Below are positions 6,508 through 10,574 of a stretch of DNA of 10,574 bases, one piece after another; the stretch's first letter is position 1; the number at the start of each line of letters is the position of its first letter. A program made the translations under genes and the position numbers. This DNA comes from Nitrososphaerales archaeon TH5895 (GTDB lineage: Archaea; Thermoproteota; Nitrososphaeria; Nitrososphaerales; Nitrososphaeraceae): the NCBI GenBank assembly GCA_014523695.1, contig JAATVS010000699.1, positions 1 through 10,574 on the forward strand, written 5' to 3'. The notes under the pieces are model-generated. The model saw nothing but the letters and a program-made list of their open reading frames with translations. It made no database searches and was not told the origin of the DNA.

Positions 6508-6771
6508 ATGGCTTGTAAGGGGCTGTGCACAAGGTACAGGGCTCAAAAACGGTATGGTGTGGGAAGATACGTGAGTGGTCAGAAGCGGTGTCAGATTTGT
6601 GAGATTTTTGTGAACTGGTCAGGACTATGGTGTCCATGTTGTAGACAACGTTTAAGACTTAAGCCCCGTCTAATGAAGTTCAAAACAAAGGTCCAATCCA
6701 ACTTTGTAGATACCGCCACAATTCTGGTACCACCAGCTGCTTCGAAAATGCAAAAAAAAGACAGTTACTGA
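6508..6771 (+). CDS. Small zinc-ribbon-like protein with CPCC motif, archaeal conserved hypothetical
   Basis: 87-aa basic protein from ATG 6508 (an in-frame ATG at 6484 precedes the expected transcript start). Cysteines are in paired groups: Cys3-x3-Cys7, Cys28-x2-Cys31 (CQIC) and Cys42-x2-Cys45 (CPCC), with the motifs GVGRYVSGQKRC and LRLKPR between and after them. I recall this arrangement (CKG.CTRY..., RY..GQKRC..C, W.G..CPCC, RL..KPR) from small multi-copy proteins of Thaumarchaeota. Two CxxC pairs plus the first Cys pair could hold one or two zinc ions. The Arg/Lys-rich spacing fits nucleic-acid binding, which is inference. The last 25 residues (after about 62) are less ordered and do not belong to the core as I know it. 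It is a single gene with its own TATA box. Confidence 0.8.
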   Translation: MACKGLCTRYRAQKRYGVGRYVSGQKRCQICEIFVNWSGLWCPCCRQRLRLKPRLMKFKTKVQSNFVDTATILVPPAASKMQKKDSY

Positions 6772-7168
6772 TTCCAAATAAGCATACATGATTAGCGCAT
6801 TATTCGAAGGATTACTAGTAAACGTAAAAGAAATGCTAAGCATCTGTTGGTAGGTCCAGGAAGGAAGGTTAAGTAACAAATTGGCGATTAATGTGTGATT
6901 TGTTTGAAGAAATACCGGGTCGGCTATTGCCACGACAGTCAAATTAGTCAGAAGTTCGACTGCAAACTTGATTTTAAGTTGCCCCGTTGATGACCACCCC
7001 AGCTAAATGATTTTCTTGCACATCTTTAGAATACTATTTAACCCGTAGTCTGTGAATTGTGTTGAAGAATCGGACTCTAGTTCTCTTCCTCTTTAAAAAT
7101 CACTTGGCGAATGAGATTTTTTTACCAATTAGGTAACAGTGAAAAGAGCTGATTCTCGCATGACAAAC

Positions 7169-7181
7169 GATTAATTAACTT
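7169..7181 (+). promoter_or_regulatory. TATA-like box for the PPOX gene
   Basis: GATTAATTAACTT centred near 7175 predicts a transcript start near 7200, downstream of the TTG at 7194. This excludes that TTG as a start and agrees with the ATG at 7218. Confidence 0.4.
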
Positions 7182-7205
7182 ACTGGCCAACAGTTGGTTA
7201 GCGAT

Positions 7206-7211
7206 AAGGAG
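7206..7211 (+). promoter_or_regulatory. Shine-Dalgarno AAGGAG deciding the PPOX start
   Basis: AAGGAG is followed by a 6-nt spacer and the ATG at 7218, near-ideal spacing. The in-frame TTG at 7194 has no such site. Confidence 0.65.
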
Positions 7212-7217
7212 AATCCG

Positions 7218-7664
7218 ATGATAAAATTGATATTTTCGGGGAAAGAGGTTGAGTATATCAAGTCTCAACCTGTCGCACGTATTGCAACAGCTGCTGAAGT
7301 TCGGGCAGGGTCTGATTATCGATCAGAAGATAATACATCGATAACTGTCCAACCTGATGTTGTACCTGTGGGTTATTACTTTGATGGCGAATATTTTTAC
7401 ATCGGTGGATTCAATATGCCTAAATCTACCAAGTACAAGAACGTTCTCAGAAATAGTTTAGTAGCACTGGTAATCGATGATCTAATAAGTATTAAACCTT
7501 GGCAGCCTCGAGGGATTAGAGTTTACGGTGATGCAGAGATCACCAAACGACGGGGGGCTTCCTTGGAAAAATATGGCTATTTTGAAACTGTCTATTCATT
7601 AAAAATTACTCCCAGAAGGAAATGGAGTTGGGGTATTGATGCTGATCATGTCAGTGAGACGTGA
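7218..7664 (+). CDS. PPOX-class (pyridoxamine-phosphate-oxidase fold) flavin/F420-type oxidoreductase
   Basis: 148 residues from the ATG at 7218, which has an AAGGAG site 6 nt upstream. The split-barrel fold pattern is clear: EVEYIKSQPVARIATA (residues 10-25), QPDVVPVGYYFDG (45-57), YFYIGG (59-64), KSTKYKNVLRN (69-79), VALVIDDL (82-89), PWQPRGIRVYGDAEI (94-108) and ITPRRKWSWGID (130-141). This set belongs to the PPOX family proteins annotated as F420-dependent or FMN-binding. KSTKYKNV is the likely cofactor-phosphate segment. F420 is made by these archaea, so F420 use is plausible but unproven. About 15 extra polar residues (AEVRAGSDYRSEDNTSIT) lie between RIATA and QPDVVPV, a loop most bacterial members lack. 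It is cytosolic and dimeric by family. The substrate is unknown, and the gene stands alone. Confidence 0.9.
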   Translation: MIKLIFSGKEVEYIKSQPVARIATAAEVRAGSDYRSEDNTSITVQPDVVPVGYYFDGEYFYIGGFNMPKSTKYKNVLRNSLVALVIDDLISIKPWQPRGIRVYGDAEITKRRGASLEKYGYFETVYSLKITPRRKWSWGIDADHVSET

Positions 7665-8190
7665 GCCTTCTCCCCCAATTGATCACAAAATATGTTCGCA
7701 TTGGGATGCTTCAATTTTGTATGCTTAGAGCATTTGATTAATGATAAAGCCGCGACTAATCTCAATACCCTGACAATGGTAAAATACCCTGCACCGTACA
7801 GACGTGTGCCTTTTTTCATCTTTGGCATATTCAGTGTTATATAATTAGAAATCAGATTTCAGAGAACCTTAATGAGTCTGACCACTAGAGTATCAATTGA
7901 TTTCAAATGATGATTCGTGTTCTCTCTCATAGTAAACAGTCAGACTAACAACGTAGTCCTGGCTGAATTGCTGTTTTATTTTTATTCCTGGAGATGTCTT
8001 ACGTTTTGGCTGATACATTGTGGTATGATGACATGACAAACCCCTCAACCTAGAGGAATGTATTGGTTTATCATACTCTTCATAACTCACTTCAAACATT
8101 CGAAATTAGCAAAAAAATGTGCTATCAACCATTCAACGGGGGCACTGGAACAGGTCTGAGAATCTTCAAACCACATTACGATTCTTATCG
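7665..8190. other. Gene-poor stretch with one doubtful minus-strand ORF
   Basis: About 525 bp between the PPOX gene and the acidic exported protein, which converge on it. It holds a possible 68-aa minus frame (7893-8099). A 60-codon minus frame (7828-7646) overlaps the PPOX end and is judged spurious. No terminator hairpin with a U-tract is clear; a T6 run lies at 7811-7816. Confidence 0.45.
7893..8099 (-). CDS. Doubtful small hypothetical protein (68 aa)
   Basis: ATG-initiated frame with a balanced composition: MFEVSYEEYDKPIHSSRLRG at the N-terminus, a basic middle (QPKRKTSPGIKIKQQ) and a strand-like end (DYVVSLTVYYERE). It has no family match that I recognise, no ribosome site and only a T-rich tract upstream. 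It is not a shadow of a better gene on the other strand. It may be a real small cytosolic protein or a chance frame. Confidence 0.33.
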   Translation of the reverse strand: MFEVSYEEYDKPIHSSRLRGLSCHHTTMYQPKRKTSPGIKIKQQFSQDYVVSLTVYYEREHESSFEIN

Positions 8191-8496
8191 TCATGGGAAT
8201 GGCAGAAGGAAGGTATTTCCGTCATCATTGTTACCATTATCTTCAGATTTATCATCTTGGCCGCCAAGGTCCTCTTCATTATCTTGTGAGTTTTCTGGTG
8301 GTTGTTGTTGTACGCCCGGCGGTACGATTTCATTTTCTGAAGGGACGGGGAGAGACAGATCTGACTGTGCACAAGCAGCATTATCCTGAGCTGAGCAATT
8401 ATTCTGCGCAAATGCGTTAAAGTTTGTCATTGTAAACACGACAAAGCTTAGCGTACATATCACCAACATCACTACTACCAAATTCTTCCGCAGCAC
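8191..8496 (-). CDS. Small acidic exported protein (101 aa)
   Basis: GTG-initiated frame. Residues 1-30 are a signal peptide (MLRKN, hydrophobic core LVVVMLVICTLSFVVF, cut predicted after NAFA). The mature 71 residues start QNNCSAQDNAACAQS with cysteines at 34 and 42. A Pro/Gln part follows (VPPGVQQQPP), and then a strongly acidic Asp/Glu/Asn-rich tail (NEEDLGGQDDKSEDN...NNDD) ends in FLLPFP. No catalytic motif is visible. The two cysteines could form a disulfide outside the cell; the tail could bind cations. Similar short exported AQNNCSAQ-type proteins occur in thaumarchaea to my recollection, without known function. The GTG start is supported by a TATA-like box at 8531-8540. It is divergent from the Asp/Ala-rich exported protein gene across 276 bp. 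Confidence 0.72.
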   Translation of the reverse strand: MLRKNLVVVMLVICTLSFVVFTMTNFNAFAQNNCSAQDNAACAQSDLSLPVPSENEIVPPGVQQQPPENSQDNEEDLGGQDDKSEDNGNNDDGNTFLLPFP

Positions 8497-8530
8497 TATT
8501 CCAATCCTGTAATCTAGATTTTCATTATGG

Positions 8531-8540
8531 AATATTAATA
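8531..8540 (-). promoter_or_regulatory. TATA-like box for the acidic exported protein
   Basis: The minus strand reads TATTAATATT, centred about 40 bp before the GTG at 8496, giving a predicted leader of about 13 nt. Confidence 0.4.
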
Positions 8541-8729
8541 TTAAGATACTATTTTACAGAATTGAATTAAGTATCTACAATATGATAAGGCTCTAATTAA
8601 GCTGTCATTTTTTATATTAAAAGCTTCTTATACTATTCGGATCCTGGGTTAGGGCAACCTATCAAACTAGCATATTTAGAAAAAAGACAGATATCTTTGG
8701 TAACAAAGCTACAAAATTACGAGAAAAAC

Positions 8730-8747
8730 TTTCTATAACTTTAAATG
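8730..8747 (+). promoter_or_regulatory. TATA-like region for the Asp/Ala-rich protein gene
   Basis: TTTCTATAACTTTAAATG-type AT-rich run. Two candidate boxes overlap (TCTATAAC at 8732-8739 and CTTTAAATG at 8739-8747); both put the transcript start within about 12 nt of the ATG at 8773, a nearly leaderless mRNA. Confidence 0.4.
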
Positions 8748-8772
8748 TTATGCATAATCTGACTGTACTAGA

Positions 8773-9072
8773 ATGAAGTCAAAGTTATCTATAACATTAG
8801 TAGCTTTGTTGGCATTGGGTCTAGCAATTCCTAGTTTAGTGTTGGATCCGCAACATGTCTTCGCAGGTGGTGACGACGATGATGATGACTGCGGATCAGC
8901 GGCAGCGGCAGCAGATGATAGTGCGGCGGCTGCAGCTGCTTCTGGTTGCGACGATGACGATGATGATGGAGATGACGGAGGATCAGCGGCAGCGGCAGCG
9001 GCAGCAGGATCTTCATCAGCAGCAAGTGCAGCTTCAGGCGGATCAGCTGCAGCGGCGGCGGCAACAGATTAG
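8773..9072 (+). CDS. Exported Asp/Ala/Ser/Gly low-complexity protein (99 aa)
   Basis: A classical signal peptide covers residues 1-31 (MKSK, core LSITLVALLALGLAIPSLVL, cut predicted after VFA). The mature 68 residues use almost only Asp, Ala, Ser and Gly plus two cysteines. The order is GG, Asp6 then Cys40, GS, Ala5, DDS, Ala6, SG-Cys59, Asp6, GDDGGS, Ala7, G, SSS..., GGS, Ala6, TD. Two modules can be drawn, each an Asp6 block next to a Cys and followed by GSA(n). Codons in the Ala and Asp runs are mixed (gcg/gca/gct; gac/gat), so the frame is kept by selection rather than by a simple DNA repeat. Alternate frames are also open here because of the repeats but lack signal peptides. The Asp blocks could bind Ca2+ or other cations, and a Cys40-Cys59 disulfide is possible. 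Function is unknown. Confidence 0.8.
   Translation: MKSKLSITLVALLALGLAIPSLVLDPQHVFAGGDDDDDDCGSAAAAADDSAAAAAASGCDDDDDDGDDGGSAAAAAAAGSSSAASAASGGSAAAAAATD
8893..9062 (+). repeat. Internal direct repeat in the Asp/Ala-rich gene
   Basis: GGATCAGCGGCAGCGGCAG occurs at 8893-8911 and again at 8980-8998, with a diverged third version (GGATCAGCTGCAGCGGCGG) at about 9040-9058. Each follows a Gly codon and encodes GSAAAA. It indicates internal duplication of an Asp-block plus Ala-block module. Confidence 0.65.
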
Positions 9073-9083
9073 ATAAAGCTGAC

Positions 9084-9121
9084 TTGACACGTTAGTCAAA
9101 AAGCTCCCCAGATACTTTTTT
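9084..9121 (+). terminator. Likely U-tract terminator of the Asp/Ala-rich gene
   Basis: A short inverted repeat TTGAC/GTCAA (9084-9088, 9095-9099, 6-nt loop) starts 12 bp after the stop codon and is followed by a T6 run at 9116-9121. Archaeal termination needs mainly the T-run; the hairpin is weak and separated from it by 16 nt. Confidence 0.35.
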
Positions 9122-9291
9122 AAAAGAATCTAGTCCATGTTTCCTTTTAGTGCGCTGCACAAAACTTAGAACTGTGTACTTGTTTTACATTTGATTCACA
9201 ATTATATTGATATAAATTCCACAGACGAGTACTTGGATTTGCATACTAGATTCGACGTCTACTGCAAAATAAGTCCTAGCAGAATAATGTC

Positions 9292-9831
9292 CTATGTTGA
9301 CAGATTGAATTCAACAGGTGTACCCGTAGTAATTCCATTTGAGGATGAGAAACCTGCAACCGTCTCTAGAACATATTGTGCCTGAACGTCTGGGGTATAT
9401 GATGGACAAGGTAGTAATGGGCTGCACGGTTGAAGATTCTCTTCGATATGAACTACTTTTTTGTCAGAATCCAGCCAGAGGATATCTATGGGAAATTTCA
9501 TATCTTTCATCCAGAAGCTTAGAGTCCGTGGAGACTCGTACGGGAATATCATTCCTTCATTAGATTTGAGACTACCCTTTATTGAAAGACCTTTCGTCTG
9601 TTCTTCAGACGAAAGTGCCACATCCGCTTGCAGAATGACATTGTTAATGGTAATCTTTACTTTATTGGGGAGAGATGTAGCGTTTAATTCTTCAGGTTTT
9701 GTTCTTTCAGTTTGTCCTATTGCGTCTCCGGAGATAAGTTTGAAGCCAGGAACCGCTATGAGGACCATCGACAGCAACACGATTAAGGTCTTGAATTCAA
9801 GAACTGTTTCATAATTATATTTACATCTCAA
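9292..9831 (-). CDS. Exported DUF192-family protein
   Basis: The open frame reaches TTG 9924 (210 aa), but a TATA box lies inside it (9861-9870). A start at TTG 9831 (179 aa) or TTG 9840 is therefore preferred. Numbered from 9831, a hydrophobic segment at about 14-29 (FKTLIVLLSMVLIAVPGF) is a signal peptide or membrane anchor, followed by a polar linker. The DUF192 domain runs from about residue 58 to 176 with its known marks: VALSSEEQTKGLS, GMIFPYESPRTLSFWMKDMK, PIDILWLDSDKKVVHIEEN, PC...CPSYTP and YVLETVAGFSSSNGI. Conserved FWMKDM and the two Cys of PC/CP are intact. DUF192 proteins are widespread and exported, with a small beta-barrel-like fold, and their function is not established. A strong 10-bp mRNA hairpin lies within the EEQTKG codons. 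Family call is strong; start uncertain. Confidence 0.88.
   Translation of the reverse strand: MRCKYNYETVLEFKTLIVLLSMVLIAVPGFKLISGDAIGQTERTKPEELNATSLPNKVKITINNVILQADVALSSEEQTKGLSIKGSLKSNEGMIFPYESPRTLSFWMKDMKFPIDILWLDSDKKVVHIEENLQPCSPLLPCPSYTPDVQAQYVLETVAGFSSSNGITTGTPVEFNLST
9591..9615 (-). repeat. 10-bp perfect hairpin inside the DUF192 coding sequence
   Basis: CTTTCGTCTG (9591-9600) and CAGACGAAAG (9606-9615) are exact reverse complements around a 5-nt loop. It covers the codons of LSSEEQTKG, a conserved DUF192 motif, so at least part of the complementarity may come from protein constraint. No U-run follows, so it is not a simple terminator. Confidence 0.6.
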
Positions 9832-9860
9832 CTGTAACAATGTTCCTTGTTGGAGATAGG

Positions 9861-9870
9861 CAATATATTC
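9861..9870 (-). promoter_or_regulatory. TATA-like box inside the long DUF192 frame
   Basis: The minus strand reads GAATATATTG, centred near 9866, with an expected transcript start near 9840. It implies that translation begins at TTG 9840 or 9831 rather than 9924. Confidence 0.4.
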
Positions 9871-9924
9871 TGTTCTGATTTTGACTGAAGAGGGGACAAA
9901 ATCAAATGCAATAGCATGGTGCAA

Positions 9925-10264
9925 AAGAAAAATAATGATATCAAGTAACGTGGACCTACCCGTTACGCGTGCGAAATGACGATATAGCCTATCAATGACA
10001 GATCCAAGTATCTATAAACTTCCTGTCAGTTTGTATTATAATTTGGCGGGATCATCACACGGTAGGTGGCCCTGTGACAAATCGTATGGAAATTAACCAC
10101 ATGCTTTTGATCAAAGAACAAGAACAAGAAAAGTCAATTTGATTCCCATTGAGTTGGCATTTCATTAGATTGACTATTGGACAAGCTATTTAAAAACCGT
10201 AATCAATCATGGTCGAAGTTCTGAATGAAATAAATATGCTTTTATACTCTCTTAATACTAGAAA
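9925..10264. other. Intergenic region with small palindromes
   Basis: 340 bp between divergent genes, without a useful frame. It holds a GTAACG/CGTTAC inverted repeat (9945-9950 and 9961-9966, 10-nt spacer), a TTTGATCAAA palindrome at 10106-10115, and a short AGAACA tandem at about 10116-10130. These may be regulator sites; none matches an operator I can name. Confidence 0.45.
10229..10248 (+). promoter_or_regulatory. TATA-like region for the right-edge exported protein
   Basis: Two overlapping candidates: AATAAATATG (about 10229-10238) and TTTTATACTC (10240-10249). The first predicts a transcript start about 5 nt before the ATG at 10265. The second predicts one just at it, which would favour the in-frame ATG at 10277. 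Confidence 0.4.
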
Positions 10265-10574
10265 ATGAGACAGCCCATGACAGCTGACCTGCCAAATGAA
10301 ATCCGGAAACCGCACCTGAAAGCAATTATTGTTTTTGTTGTAATACTATCCTTTATGGTGCCTACTTCGTTCTTGTCACTAAATGACTCTGCGCGAATGA
10401 ATATGGCATTGGGCTCTGGCCAAACTACAGATCAATTGGAAGCCAATGTTGTTCAAATAGTTAAAGATTCTATGACAACTTATAATATAGTGAATAATGA
10501 GACCGAATTCTTAGGTGCTTTTGATACTACTTATACTATTTTTGGGAACAGCGAGTCATTAAAGGGTGCAGAGA
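10265..10574 (+). CDS. Exported protein, N-terminal part only (cut by right edge)
   Basis: 103 codons visible from ATG 10265 (or ATG 10277), open to the window end. A signal peptide or anchor spans residues 19-39 (KAIIVFVVILSFMVPTSFL) after a polar N-region with KPHLK. The start of the mature part is SLNDSARMNMALGSGQ, then a helix-prone segment DQLEANVVQIVKDSM, then NIVNNETEFLGAF and TTYTIFGNSES. Two sequons (NDS at 41-43, NET at 79-81) are present. I do not recognise the family from this fragment. Exported nature is likely; the rest is unknown. Confidence 0.68.
   Translation, partial: MRQPMTADLPNEIRKPHLKAIIVFVVILSFMVPTSFLSLNDSARMNMALGSGQTTDQLEANVVQIVKDSMTTYNIVNNETEFLGAFDTTYTIFGNSESLKGAE

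Larger units (their letters stand above)
6772..7217. other. Intergenic stretch upstream of the PPOX gene
   Basis: About 445 bp. A 90-codon minus frame (6942-6670) overlaps the zinc gene and is a TTG-started, Leu/Ser/Thr-rich sequence without family features, judged spurious. The right end carries the PPOX promoter and ribosome site. A T7 run lies near 7117-7124. Nothing else could be supported. Confidence 0.45.

Noticed and set aside
6670..6942. 90-codon minus frame, TTG start
   Set aside because: Overlaps the zinc protein gene, has biased Leu/Ser/Thr composition and no promoter or motif.
7646..7828. 60-codon minus frame overlapping the PPOX end
   Set aside because: A TATATAAC run lies just 10-15 bp upstream, too close for a TATA box; no family signal.
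8166..8420. Plus and minus frames overlapping the acidic exported protein
   Set aside because: They lack a signal peptide and are shadows of the GTG-started frame with a clean signal sequence.
8831..9076. Alternate-frame proteins (Gln/Arg-rich plus, Leu/Pro/His-rich minus) over the Asp/Ala-rich gene
   Set aside because: They are by-products of GCN/GAY codon repeats; only the Asp/Ala frame has a signal peptide and a promoter at the right distance.
9191..9814. Several plus-strand frames of 64-117 codons
   Set aside because: All lie wholly or largely opposite the DUF192 gene, whose conserved motifs are clear.

Overview
The window reads as chromosomal DNA of an ammonia-oxidising archaeon of the Nitrososphaeria (Thaumarchaeota), most like the low-GC soil lineages related to Nitrosocosmicus. 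This is inferred from the protein families seen: an exported DUF7482 protein, an exported DUF192 protein, a short CPCC-type zinc protein that I recall as a family of this group, an Asp-box exported protein and a PPOX/F420-type flavoprotein. The base composition is AT-rich. Gene starts lie about 25-45 bp downstream of archaeal TATA boxes, often with almost no leader and with GTG or TTG start codons. No rRNA, tRNA, CRISPR array, transposase or phage gene was seen.

Layout: a DUF7482 exported protein (minus, cut by the left edge) and a roughly 500-bp gene-poor stretch; an alpha/beta hydrolase (minus) divergent from a rhomboid protease (plus), with a strong nested inverted repeat between them; a 70-aa hypothetical protein and a short Asp-box exported protein (both minus); a regulatory-looking gap with a possible broken AbrB-like gene and paired TCGCGA palindromes; a 462-codon exported protein with a C-terminal membrane anchor (plus); a zinc-binding small protein (plus); a PPOX flavoprotein (plus); a gene-poor stretch with one doubtful 68-aa frame; two divergent small acidic exported proteins, one made almost wholly of Asp, Ala, Ser and Gly; an exported DUF192 protein (minus); and the start of another exported protein (plus) cut by the right edge.

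Genes are mostly single units with their own promoters, in mixed orientation and with wide spacers, so no operon is evident. The shared theme is the cell envelope: seven of the ten best-supported genes encode exported or membrane proteins, and several carry many N-glycosylation sequons. The most unusual item is the Asp/Ala low-complexity exported protein at 8773-9072, facing away from a second acidic two-cysteine exported protein. I did not find a recognisable defence, mobile or biosynthetic system.
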